A stretch of 64,000 bases of DNA, taken from positions 1,321,738-1,385,737 of the forward strand of contig NC_026738.1 of assembly GCF_000210295.1 (NCBI RefSeq). Direction: 5' to 3'. The DNA is from Trypanosoma brucei gambiense DAL972. Taxonomy: Eukaryota > Euglenozoa > Kinetoplastea > Trypanosomatida > Trypanosomatidae. Each line of letters starts with the position of its first letter. Within the stretch, counting starts at the first letter, position 1. The notes under the pieces were generated by a model. That model worked only from the letters and a program-made list of their open reading frames with translations. It did no database searches and had not been told where the DNA came from. A program made the translations under genes and the position numbers. Of the stretch, positions 21,904 to 33,273 are shown piece after piece.

Positions 21904-22597
21904 ATTGCGTCAGTAACAATATTTAATAAACTCATGGTCGATAAAAAACTGGGTACAAGGCAATGTGAAACTCACGCACTGTTGGGATATAGGCAGGTTA
22001 AAGGGCTTGGGGAAATGTAAAGCCTTGAAGAGCTTTCTTGTGAGTAATTGTGGCAGTATTAAAAGCTTTAGTATGTTCAGATATCATGAGGGTATAAGAG
22101 AAATACGAATTGATGAGTGTGAGCTCTTGCGTAATGTTGATGTGCGTGAAGCAAATAATCTTCTCAAACTGTCCATTGAAAAGTGTAAAGCGTTGGAAGA
22201 TGTATATGTGGGTGGATGTGTAAAGATGGAGGTTATTGATATTCGTGAATGTGTCGGCTTACAGAAGGTAAGAGGACTAAAGCATGTGAAGGAATTGCGA
22301 GAATTGAATTTATCTGGGTGTCGAAACCTGCGAGAGATAACTGGAATACACAGATATGAGGACACGAAGTTGCAGAGGCTGAATGTTAAGTGTTGTGAAA
22401 AGCTGGAGGATTTGAGATTTTTGAGATATTGTAGGGTGTTGAAGAGTATTGTGATTTCTGATAGTGTGGTTACACAGGAGAGGCTGAAATTATTCAACTA
22501 CAGGGTGGAAGTTATCAGTGAAACAGAATACTATTCAAAACGTAGCGGTGACAATGACACCTCCCACTCAACTCATAACGACCAAGTTGTTAGGTAG
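21904..22597 (+). pseudogene. Leucine-rich-repeat protein relic, copy 3
   Basis: The 210-codon frame from GTG 21965 is as in copies 1 and 2, with a distinct TKLQRLNVKCCEK block. The upstream ATG of copies 1 and 2 is ATTG here, so even that possible start is lost. Confidence 0.7.
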
Positions 22598-23042
22598 CTA
22601 ATTTATGAATGTTACTATTTGTTTGTTCATATCCAGTAATCATCATATCAAAAGGAAATACTTCTTTCATACATGATATATGCATATGTGTACTCACATC
22701 CCATGGAATTGGAAATAAGAGAAACCATGAGCAACTACAAGTTGGTGTGGCAGAATATTTATCTTATCCTTCAGCAAAACTAGGAAACAAGGATATCAAT
22801 AGGATATCTGAGAGTGGAAAGTTGTTACTGTTGGAATGATGCAATTGCCTTTGTAAGATAATATGATTACGAAGTGGAAGCAAAGATGATAACTGCGGTT
22901 GTATTGATGAAACTACAATAATGTTTGCTGATGATTCTATGAATATTGCTTGTTTCTTTTTGTGCATAATTGCATTTATGTGGGAAAGTGAACTGGCTTG
23001 CGAAATATACACTAAAGAAGCGAAGTTTGATACAAGGGAAAT
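22598..23042 (+). other. Spacer upstream of ISG65 copy D
   Basis: Almost identical to 19673-20117; splice acceptor AG at 22987-22988. Confidence 0.45.
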
Positions 23043-24335
23043 ATGATAAGGTATTCCTTGGTTGCGGTTACCTTTGCAGGTTTACTGCTACGAGTGGTGG
23101 AAACAAATGAGGAAGCGAAGTTGAACAGAGAAGGTGCGTTGGCGCTGTGTAAGCTGACGGATCTTGCTAAAACTGTAGAAAAAAGAAGGGCAGACAAGAT
23201 AAAAAATAAAACCGAAGGTTTTGCGGGTGATATACAGTGGTGGTTGGAAAGCTTGGAACGCTGGTTGAAAACGCTGCAGGACCCTGCACACAGTAACAAC
23301 GGCTATTCGAAACTTTCGGACGCTGATACTAAAAAGGTAAAGGATATATACGAAAAGGCAAAGGATAAATTAAAGGAGAAGCTGCCAGAAGCAGAAAAGT
23401 GGAGCGAGGAAGCGAAAAAACACTGCCAGGCTGTGACCGAGGCAGCAAAAAAGGCGCGAGGATGGGAACTTAATGATGACGGCCAAAATTCCAGTGGACT
23501 TCACCAGGTTTTGGAGTGGTACTGCGGGAAGAAGGGAGAAAATGCACAAAGCACTAGCTGTGAAGGTATTACGTTCAAAACCCATTATTCAGGGACGGAA
23601 AGGAATACCATTGACTGTGAGGGAGTGGGTCACAAAACAACGCTTTATAGCGATATATCATCGGGGACGATGAAAGAAGCCTTAGACGATTGGGAGAAGA
23701 AAAAAACACAAGGTAAAGAACCAGTCAAAAACAACTGGAGGACCAACTACGAGTCAGCTATACAAAAACTTAAGGAGCTAGAAGAGTCACACCATAAAGG
23801 TAAAAAGACTCATGATGATGTATCTGGCTTTTACAATGCAGCGTACGCTGTTCATAGCGGGCTGAGTGCAGGCAAGCCACTCAGCGAAGTTTTGGTCGAA
23901 GCCAAGGAAGCAAGTAAAAGGGGTGCGAAAATTACAAACCCTGGAGGTGCCGCTCCCGAGGCCACACAGCGAGGGATTGGCACTTCAACTGGAGAGAGTG
24001 GGGCAACAGAGACAACAGGAGGAACAACAACAATATCAACAGGAACAGGAACAACAAGCGGAACAGAATCAGAGGTTGGAGCTGATGCAGATTTTGGTGA
24101 CCTCCTAGAGACTAGTGATAGATCAGCATTAAGCAGTAAGATCAAGGAGAGCAAGGTAATACTTATGGCTGTTCTCATACCTGTCGCTATCCTAGCGATT
24201 ATTACAGCTGTGGTGCTTGTGTTTGTGAGACGAAGAAGAGGTAATGCTGAAGATGTAATTGATGAGAAAGGTGAGGCAGTTTCTTCACCTGACAAAAAGG
24301 GTGGGGCAACCTCTCCATGTTACAGGAAGGAATGA
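23043..24335 (+). CDS. ISG65: 65-kDa invariant surface glycoprotein family, complete (copy D)
   Basis: A 430-residue protein nearly identical to copy C in the ectodomain (two differences seen: HSNNGYSK for HSNDGYSK, LNDDGQN for LNDEGQN). Its stalk is TTGGTTTISTGTGTTSG rather than the serine run, and its tail has SSPDKK rather than SSSDKK. Signal peptide, five conserved cysteine motifs, transmembrane helix and Lys-rich tail are all present. Confidence 0.93.
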   Translation: MIRYSLVAVTFAGLLLRVVETNEEAKLNREGALALCKLTDLAKTVEKRRADKIKNKTEGFAGDIQWWLESLERWLKTLQDPAHSNNGYSKLSDADTKKVKDIYEKAKDKLKEKLPEAEKWSEEAKKHCQAVTEAAKKARGWELNDDGQNSSGLHQVLEWYCGKKGENAQSTSCEGITFKTHYSGTERNTIDCEGVGHKTTLYSDISSGTMKEALDDWEKKKTQGKEPVKNNWRTNYESAIQKLKELEESHHKGKKTHDDVSGFYNAAYAVHSGLSAGKPLSEVLVEAKEASKRGAKITNPGGAAPEATQRGIGTSTGESGATETTGGTTTISTGTGTTSGTESEVGADADFGDLLETSDRSALSSKIKESKVILMAVLIPVAILAIITAVVLVFVRRRRGNAEDVIDEKGEAVSSPDKKGGATSPCYRKE

Positions 24336-24821
24336 CATTACCATCTCTTGCTTATTTTGCTTAGTTTAGGAAGGGCTAACCCCTGGAGAGGTTAAAATTT
24401 AAAAATTTCTCACCTGTTGCGGGAGAGGTTTCCCTTCCATTATATATGGTTTTTTTTTTCCTCCCTCCCCATCCCCTCAAAATAATAATAATAATAAACT
24501 CTTTTTTCTGCAATAAATATTACGGGAGATGTGAAAATGGGTTGTATGTGCATATCTACAGCCCAAGCTGGCGTGAAGTAAAGGCGCATGTGTAGCACAT
24601 TCCTCCCCCTCATATAAAACAGTGTTTGTAAGATGTGCAATTTTCTGACTAAATAATTTAAAGATGTGGAGGTTTGGTCTGGCCATTCAGAAATGAATGC
24701 ATTTTCCCCTATTTTTGGTGTGATAAGAAAATATTCCGTGAAGGGAATAGTGAGGTAAATAATCATATTTCGTATGCATTTTTAGTGAGACCTGCAGGGA
24801 CCTGACACGGCTCATGAAACA
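24336..24821 (+). other. ISG65 3' UTR and spacer
   Basis: Same UTR element as after copy C. From about 24600 the spacer follows the copy B version rather than that of copy C. Confidence 0.5.
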
Positions 24822-25515
24822 ATGGCGTCAGTGACAATATCTAATAAACTCATGGTCGATAAAAGACTGGGCATAAGGCAATGTGAAACTCACGCACTGT
24901 TGGGATATAAGCAGGTTAAAGGGCTTGGGGCAATGTAAAGCCTTGAAGAGCTTTCTTGTGAATAATTGTGGCAGTATTAAAAGTTTTAGTATGTTCAGAT
25001 ATTATGAGAGTATAAGAGAAATACGAATTGATGAGTGTGAGCTCTTGCGTAATGTTGATGTGCGTGAAGCAAATAATCCTCTCAAACTGATCATTGAAAA
25101 GTGTAAAGCGTTGGAAGATGTATATGTGGGTGGATGTGTAAAGATGGAGGTTATTGATATTCGTGAATGTGTCGGCTTACAGAAGGTAAGAGGACTAAAA
25201 CATGTGAAGGAATTGCGGGAATTGAATTTATCTGGGTGTCGAAACCTGCGAGAGATAACTGGAATACACAGGTATGAGGACACGAGGTTGGAGAAGCTGA
25301 ATGTTAAGTGTTGTGAGAAGCTGGAGGATTTGAGATTTTTGAGATATTGTAGGGTGTTGAAGAGTATTGTGATTTCTGATAGTGTGGTTACACAGGAGAG
25401 GCTGAAATTATTCAACTACAGGGTGGAAGTTGTCAGTGAAACAGAATACTATTCAAAACGTAGCGGTGACAATGACACCTCCCACTCAACTCATAACGAC
25501 CAAGTTGTTAGGTAG
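24822..25515 (+). pseudogene. Leucine-rich-repeat protein relic, copy 4
   Basis: A 210-codon frame from GTG 24883 without an AUG start, like the others. It shares CWDISRLKGLGQCK and MFRYYESIREI with the relic at 58441, and RLKLFNYR with copies 2 and 3. Confidence 0.7.
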
Positions 25516-25728
25516 CTAATTTATGAATGTTACTATTTGTTTGTTCATATCCAGTAATCATCACATCAAAAGGAAATACTTCTTTCATACATGATATATG
25601 CATATGTGTACTCACCTCCCATGGAATTGGAAATAAGAGAAGCCATAAGCAACTACAAGTTGGTGTGGCAAAATATTTATTTTATCCTTCAGCAAAACTA
25701 GGAAACAAGGATATCGACAGGATATCGA
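25516..25728 (+). other. Spacer cut by gap
   Basis: The start of an ISG65 upstream spacer. Its last 68 bases carry the variants CAAAATATTTATTTTAT and ATCGACAGG, found elsewhere only at 56279-56346. Confidence 0.6.
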
Positions 25729-25828
25729 NNNNNNNNNNNNNNNNNNNNNNNNNNNNNNNNNNNNNNNNNNNNNNNNNNNNNNNNNNNNNNNNNNNNNNNN
25801 NNNNNNNNNNNNNNNNNNNNNNNNNNNN
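25729..25828. other. Assembly gap, 100 N
   Basis: Placeholder gap between ISG65 sequence and an unrelated minus-strand gene; the flanking evidence says these contigs are not neighbours. Confidence 0.99.
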
Positions 25829-28800
25829 AAGATTGACTCATTCTTCTCCTCCTTCTGTTTCGACAGCTCACAAATGTACGCAAACATTTTCGTGCCAAAA
25901 TGCTGGGCACCTCTACACGCAGCAGCGATAGCTTGTGCGTTGCCATCTGCCACTAGATCGTGGTGGCACAGGTGCGCCCAGGGCTGGGGCACGCCACGGG
26001 GGTTGGCTCTGTCGATTGGACCGTTATGAATAGCAGTCCCAGCCTTCATCTCGTTTGCTGCCTTCTCTGAAAGTTGCATCCGCCGACCTTCACGTACCGC
26101 CAGCGCATGTTGTAAAGTATCCGCACGAGGGGAGCCCCTAGACAATTCGATAACCCGTCGAACAGCCGCAGCCTCAACCTCCTCAAGGTATGCTTTAGCA
26201 AGAAGTGAGACTTGACACTTGTACGCCTGAGAGAGATCCTCGCTTTGAAATATCAACTCCATTGCTACCTCGTCAGCCTCAACCTCCCTCACTGTCACGT
26301 TACGTTGGCTTAGGCGTGATGCCTTGCCGAGTATCCTCTCGATGAAGTGTCGCTCTCCCCCTAACTCCTCTGCCTCCCGCTGAGTGATGGGTATGATGTC
26401 TGAGAGGCTTTTCTGACACTGCTGTTCCCGTTTCTCAAAATCACCAGGCCGCTGAGACACATCACAACCAAAAATGGCACTCTCGACACCACCGTACGTT
26501 CGATCGGGAAGGAATTGTCTGGCAACAGCCGTACGCGGCAGCCGAACGCCCATTCCTTGTGGAGAGTCACTTCCGCTCTGCGTTCTGTCGGAAAGGACCT
26601 TGGTTTTTGGGGCGTCAGGTCTGCCAGCTCGCACGAAGTCCAGTAGACCCAATCTCTTTCGTTCATACAACCCATTCAAGCTTGTGTCGTCCCCGGCGAC
26701 CTGCAGTGCCCCCACCCGGTTTTCGTTGGTCCTGGTTTCCTGTTTTGCCGACGACAACGGCCCCAGTCGTACCAATGCGCGGTGCGCTGGCTGCTGGTCA
26801 CTTTCACCTGCCGCTAAGGACAGTGAGCCTAACGACGGCGACAGCCGCGGAGCATCGCTGTGGCCAAGAACCCGTCGATCCCGCGATACTATCGGGTCAC
26901 GCACGAATGCGCTTGGCGACCACGGCACCACCCTCATAACCTGGTCGTCGATAGCGGACTCTCTCACGTCTGGTACTGCAGATATTGCAACTGATGAGGT
27001 TGGCCTCCCTCTTCCATTTGTCAAAGAGTTACCGCACTCTTGCCTCGACGTTTCCCCCTTGGAACCGGAAAGATGCTCGAGGCCGACTTCCACCATTTCA
27101 CCGTGCATAAGGTTTTGCACCGCCTCTACAGTCAAACAATGGGTGGACAACCCATCTCCACAGTTGGGTCTGTGTCGGCATCGTCGCACCGACAGCTTAT
27201 CCAATGCGTCAGTTTGAATCTCTCCTTTTTCATAAATCCACGACATGTTACGCGTGTCGCCTCTACATGCGACACGGGGGACTTTCATGGAATAGTGTGC
27301 AATCCCGCCACTCAAACTAAACAAAAAAAGGTCCGGCTTACTTGCAATTTCGGTGATTATTATATTAGGAATCACGCTCACTTCCCACAACGAAATCAGC
27401 TTGGAGGTGCGAACGTGCCTCGGCATCACTTGGAGCCTCAACCTCCCCGGGTTCTGAGGTGAATCTGCCACACTCACACAACCCTCGATACCACCAATGA
27501 GTTTTACGGCATTTCGCAACCTTCGGCTTACGTTCAACACCCTGTCCTGCCGCGAGGCCGCATCCTCATCTGCCATTACACTTAACTCCTTGAAAAGACC
27601 AAGGCTACCACTTTTCAATACGAAATGTTTTGTGAGGACCTGCCGCCCTTCAGCATCCATCAACACAACAACCATCAATGACTCCTTTAGTAAGTAAGAG
27701 CACTTCTTGAAGGGATATCCAGAAACCGTCGGTATTAAACACGAAGGCTTCTTCCCCTCCACGACGAAGCCCTTAAAAAGATGGGGAGATAAAGTCCCTA
27801 ACCCGACTACCCCACCTACAACACCGCAAACGGTACCAATAACCGACTTCAAATACCGACCAAACCTCAACAGCGGAGACAGCTCTCTCTCAGCGCACAG
27901 TTGATGTACAACCACATTTGTCTCACGCACAACAAGTAAGATTGTTTTTTCATCACATGCTTCGTGCACCTTCGCATCTTTCATTAAGCTGTTAAACACA
28001 TGAGCCATGGAAAGTGGTTGTTCGAGAATACCACACACATTCACTGGCATTTGCTCATCACATGCTTCGTGCACCTTCGCATCTTTCATTAAGCTGTTAA
28101 ACACATGAGCCATGGAAAGTGGTTGTTCGAGAATACCACACACATTCACTGGCATTTGCTCATCACATGCTTCGTGCACCTCCGCATCTTTCATTAAGCT
28201 GTCAAACACATGAGCCATGGAAAGTGGTTGTTCGAGAATACCACACACACTCACTGGCATTTGCTCATCACATGCTTCGTGCACCTCCGCATCTTTCATT
28301 AAGCTGTCAAACACATGAGCCATGGAAAGTGGTTGCTCGAGAATACCACACACATTCACTGGCATTTGCTCATCACATGCTTCGTGCACCTCCGCATCTT
28401 TCATTAAGCTGTCAAACACATGAGCCATGGAAAGTGGTTGCTCGAGAATACCACACACATTCACTGGCATTTGCTCATCACATGCTTCGTGCACCTTCGC
28501 ATCTTTCATTAAGCTGTCAAACACATGAGCCATGGAAAGTGGTTGTTCGAGAATACCACACACATTCACTGGCATTTGCTCATCACATGCTTCGTGCACC
28601 TCCGCATCTTTCATTAAGCTGTCAAACACATGAGCCATGGAAAGTGGTTGTTCGAGAATACCACACACATTCACTGGCATTTGCTCATCACATGCTTCGT
28701 GCACCTCCGCATCTTTCATTAAGCTGTCAAACACATGAGCCATGGAAAGTGGTTGTTCGAGAATACCACACACATTCACTGGCATTTGCTCATCACATGC

Positions 28801-30399
28801 TTCGTGCACCTCCGCATCTTTCATTAAGCTGTCAAACACATGAGCCATGGAAAGTGGTTGTTCGAGAATACCACACACACTCACTGGCATTTGCTCATCA
28901 CATGCTTCGTGCACCTCCGCATCTTTCATTAAGCTGTCAAACACATGAGCCATGGAAAGTGGTTGTTCGAGAATACCACACACACTCACTGGCATTTGCT
29001 CATCACATGCTTCGTGCACCTCTGTGTGTTTGTGTTTTTGCTTTGGCATATAACCAAAAACAACTTGTTGTGCTCTATTCTTTTGAATATCGCTTTCCCT
29101 CATCTGTTGCTCTTCTTTTAGTCCCCCGTTTTTGTGTTCTTGTTCTCTGACAGTGTTAACCTTTTTAAATGTGTGTGCATTCCTCCTGCCTTCTTTTGCG
29201 GGTATCATCACTCCGTTGTATTCGTCTTCAGATGAAGAAGAACTTACTTCTCTTCGCTCACGAAAGCATTCAGATTGCTGCTGACGCTGTGGCTTGCACT
29301 CCCTTGCTTGCCGTCTCATAGACGGGGGAAGCGTTGCTTTTGCTGACTTATCTGACCTCTGGAAAGCACCTTTTATCGCTTCAATACTCATCGGAAGCTG
29401 TGCCTCAGCTTCTGACCTGTAGTTACCGCATAACTTGCTGCGTATAAAGCTAACTTGCAATGGCGATGTTATTTCCGAAGGTGGTGTTGCTGATTGTATG
29501 GATGTATGGTAACTCATGCTGACCTTTGTATGGCGTTCGGGTGGTGAGGGTACAGGTATATAACATCGTTTTTTTATTAGTGTTGGTTTTAGTGGTGACG
29601 CGTGGTGGTGTTCATTGTTTGTTGCTGGTGCGCAACTCTCATCAAACTCTGTGGCATATTCCTCGCTTTCAGAAGTGTGTTGCCCGCGCCGCGGCGCACT
29701 GTAGTACACAAAGCTTGGGACCATTGGGGTGTCGCCTTCACGTTGTTCTCGGTAATCGGAATCGTCGCTGCTGTGTTTCTCTTCTTCTACGTGCGCCACA
29801 ATCTCATTCTGTTCCTGAAATACATGTAAGCCGATGTACGAGGTTCGTTTTGATATTATTTCCACCTGTAAAGGTTCAGTAGGCGGGGTAATATCGGCTT
29901 TTCTGACACTCTCGGTGGAAAAGTGGGTTCGTTCTTTCTCCGTGACGGACTCGCACACGGGGCCGATCCTGCGCTTCCCCGCATTACGGATAAAGTAAAG
30001 AGGGAGGGGCTCCTCACATATATCATTGCTGCTGCTGCTTCTGCTTCCGGTCGCAGATGATAACTCGTCATTTATGGAGCTGCGACTGTTTGGGTAACGT
30101 GGGGTTACTTCATAGTGAAGCATTTCGTTTCCTATAGTTTTAGCAACATACATGATGTCAGTCTCCTTCCCATCATCCTCAACTCTCTGAACGTTATAAA
30201 AAACTCCCCCATCTTCACCTTCACCGCTGTCACTGTCACCGTGTTGATGCCGCTGTTGCTGTGTTTGAAACCGCCAACGCCACCTGCTGCTGCCTTCAGC
30301 ATTACATGAAGCGGGTAATTGTAAGAAATTAACTCTACCCATTGTGTTGTTCGTAGCGCCGGAGCCTACCAAGTGTTTCTGTTGTTGTTGTTGTTGCAT
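25829..30399 (-). CDS. Large hypothetical protein with ten 35-residue tandem repeats, 3' end missing
   Basis: About 1,520 codons are visible before the gap. The start chosen is ATG 30399 (MQQQQQQKHL): the frame is open to 30534, but only with a TTG start. The N-terminal third is Ser/Glu/Gln-rich and low complexity. Next come ten near-identical 35-residue repeats (VHEACDEQMPVNVCGILEQP then LSMAHVFDSLMKDAE) and a partial eleventh, encoded at 27951-29021. After them is a more ordered region with a hydrophobic, Gly/Val-rich stretch (VIGTVCGVVGGVVGLGTLSP), then basic, Arg-rich text and a helical segment (KCQVSLLAKAYLEEVEAAAV). I recognise no domain. Such repeat-rich proteins in trypanosomes are often cytoskeletal, but nothing here shows that. 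Confidence 0.8.
27951..29021 (-). repeat. 105-bp tandem repeat, ten copies, in coding sequence
   Basis: Ten head-to-tail copies of a 105-bp unit with only a few point differences between units (VSVC/VNVC, FDSL/FNSL, DAE/DAK). The high identity and in-frame length indicate recent homogenisation. Confidence 0.95.
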
Positions 30400-31112
30400 C
30401 ACGACGCTGATGCACGTGTTTTCAACAGATATATTTTTATATTGATATTTATGGACAAAACAGTTTTTTCCCCCGTAGTTTTTCGTTGCGTACTTGTGCA
30501 GAAGGAGTAACAAAAAGAAAGAAAATATCCCCAAAATGCTTCAGTCCTGTTTTCTTGTTTTTTTTTTCGTCCGCCCTTCCTCTTCCACTGCCTGCAATAA
30601 TAATAACGTAGTTCAAGCAATGAAAATACAAAAACGAGCTCTTTAAAAAAAAGAAAATGAGCCAATAAGTAAACGAGGGTGTTGGCTAAGGAGAACGCTG
30701 CTCTTTTCTTTTTCCTTTTTCTCCTTTGCGTCAGTTAAGTTCCTCCCAACCTCTTTCGTTTTTTTCTACCGTTTTTTTTTTCCTCACGGACTGCGATATA
30801 TTTCCTCGCTATTATTATTTATTTATTTATTTTCTTTGCCCACTTGCAACGCACGCCTAGTTGAAATCAAACTTTCACTGTTTTATGACACTTTTGATGT
30901 TGGTACTGGTAACTTAAATATTCACTTTTTTTTTTTGGGGGGGGGGGGGGTTGATGAGGGGAAAAAAGGGGCGCTTGCACGTCCCTCTTCGGCACCTAAG
31001 GTAATAATGATAATAATAACAAAACAAAGAAACAAAAAAGACCAAACGGAGTCGGGAAAACAAATGACTGAGAAAGTAAAAAAGAAAAATGCGGCTAAAG
31101 TTGGGCAGGAGG

Positions 31113-31164
<52 letters not shown>

Positions 31165-31853
31165 CTCTACTATTTTAGTAACCTTCCCCCCCTCCCTCCC
31201 TCCTTGTTGTTGTTTGTTACAAATCACACCGCAAAAAAAAAAGAGATTTACTTTTGAACAAAATTGTAAATATTTATATGACTGGTGGCGTTCTCTCAAG
31301 AGCCGGAAAATATTAAATGTTGACAGAATTACAACCTCACGGAGGGAATACGAAAAAAAAAAAAAGAAGAGGGAAAACAGTTCAATATTTCCCCAGCAAC
31401 AGTGACAAAAAGAAACCAAAGAGAAAGCGACAACCTTTTTATTAAAAAAAACGGGGCTCTACGGTGGAAGAGCCGGGCGGCCGCTTTTACCTTTTCCTTT
31501 TTTTTGTTTCACTTTGTTTTCTTCTTGTTATTCTATTCTTTTTTTTTTTAACTTGTCCACCACTGAAAGAAACAATAAGAAAAAGGAAAGAGAAGAGAAG
31601 CAAAGGAATACAATAAAATGGAATTAGAATAAACTAAACAACAGGACAAGAAACATATACAAATATATACGTAACAAGATAGAGGCGAAACGAAAGAAAA
31701 AGAGAAAACGCACGCAAACCAACACGAAAACAGACTGACACAAAAGGGAAAGGCACAAGAAAAGATAAGGACAAAATTGAATGGATGGAAAGAAAGAACG
31801 GAAAAGTATTATCCATTGGAAGTCTTGGTTTGCATCGAGTCCTCTTTAGCTAA
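30400..31853. other. Intergenic region with splice-type tracts and a (CA)n run
   Basis: On the minus strand, pyrimidine tracts around 30655-30600 and a TTATTATTATTGCAG near 30592 could serve splicing of the repeat-protein mRNA. A G-run (about 30938-30950) and a (CA)n microsatellite (about 31113-31161) are present. No gene is supported. Confidence 0.5.
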
Positions 31854-32315
31854 TCATACCTCCCGCTTCATTGTATCGGATGCCGTGCACGAGAACAAAA
31901 CGGCATTTGCATCATCCAACGGTACCTGAACGCATCCGAGAGTTCGCGTAGACGTGCTGACAGTTAACGCGCCATTACTGAAGCCACCATCTGCCCCTTC
32001 GCGTATAAACATGTCTTCCATGCCATTTGCAGCCCTATTGATGTTATTATTAACAATGACGCCGGCAGTTGGCACAACATCATCATGCACCGACGACGGC
32101 CCATTCCATTGTGCTCCCAAAAATTTGGCAAATACTACGGGATGAGTACCTTCTTCCTCCGTATCACGTTCCTCCGTACAATGAAGGCGATGCATCAAAC
32201 GATACAATGAAACTAATTGGCGTCCCTCCGAAACATTAAGGTTGCTGTGTAAAGATTCACTTTCATCACCTTCCCCGTTACCATATACAAGCAGCCCGTC
32301 AAGGGAAAAAAGCAT
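31854..32315 (-). CDS. Small hypothetical protein
   Basis: The frame from ATG 32315 gives 153 residues. A longer version (to 32339) would need a GTG start placed directly after a stop. The N-terminus is moderately hydrophobic (MLFSLDGLLVYGNG), followed by an acidic segment, a motif-free middle with VVPTAGVIVNNNINRAANG, and a C-terminus CVQVPLDDANAVLFSC. No family is recognised. It lies on the same strand as the repeat protein and p67, so would be in the same polycistron. Codon content and length are plausible, but with no homolog recalled it could be non-coding. Confidence 0.4.
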   Translation of the reverse strand: MLFSLDGLLVYGNGEGDESESLHSNLNVSEGRQLVSLYRLMHRLHCTEERDTEEEGTHPVVFAKFLGAQWNGPSSVHDDVVPTAGVIVNNNINRAANGMEDMFIREGADGGFSNGALTVSTSTRTLGCVQVPLDDANAVLFSCTASDTMKREV

Positions 32316-33273
32316 TAGCACCACCACAATGAAAGCCACTTAACGAAGAAATATAAAAGGAAAGGAAAGAAATTTAAAAAAAGATATAGAACAACAAAAC
32401 CATAACAAACGAAAATTTTTTTTAAAAAATCAAAGACAAAAAATTGGCAACTGCAGGCTGCTTCAACAACAACAACAAATTACACGAACAAATGACACCA
32501 ACACAAAACGACCGCCACAAATGAATCAACTACAGTACGCTAAAAAACACACGCATTGGAATGTGCGTTGGAACAAAAGGAAGGTAAGCAAAAACAAAAA
32601 CAAAAACAATGCAACACTACGCCGTGTATTACTCACGGGACGCACAGAACGGACGGAACACAGCACTGGCAACAGCGGCAATGGCATGCGAGGGAATCAC
32701 CACGCATTAACGTACGACTAGAGGAGGATGTAGAAGATATGGGGAGGAGTGCTGCATCAACTATGCGGCAACTGATCTCTTCCTTTCTCTACACTGCGCC
32801 CCAACACTACATGCCACATCGCTGGTACCACCACAACATATTCACGCGCGGGCACATTCATCTCTTCTATTCCTATACACCTCACTTCCTACATCCATCG
32901 CTTATTACCATTCCCATTTTTTACACTTACCATTCTTTCTCGCACCTTCTTTTTCCGTCATTACGGGCCTCATATGAATCCCCGTAGGAAGCAAGCAAAA
33001 TCAGGGGGAGAGTTACCTTAGTTGCAATCGATTCTGCGGGAACCGGAGCGCTCATCACACTCCCTTTCAAGCACAAAGCAACCACACACAGACACGCTAC
33101 TCCCTCAAGTATAAAAACTACTACCTACATAGCAGAGGAGACACAATGTTCATTTAAAGCATTGGTACATTGCATCTGGTGCACCTCTCAGCTCCCCACC
33201 GCACATCACATCAGTTCAGCAATATCTAGACCTCGGGAAGAGAGGAGAGGTAAGTGCGTCATTATCATAGCTT
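32316..33273. other. p67 downstream spacer, duplicated
   Basis: From about 32545 to the p67 stop this is nearly identical to 44282-45009, downstream of the other p67 copy. It contains pyrimidine-rich stretches, and no gene is supported. Confidence 0.6.

Noticed and set aside
25612..25828. C-terminal extension of the repeat protein across the gap
   Set aside because: Left of the gap is the ISG65 spacer on a different contig; the real C-terminus is missing.
28119..29150. Plus-strand open frame of 343 codons
   Set aside because: It is the reverse strand of the 105-bp coding repeats; since the unit is a multiple of three, an open antisense frame repeats automatically.
30400..30534. N-terminal extension of the repeat protein to 30534
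   Set aside because: It would start at TTG; the first ATG in frame is at 30399.
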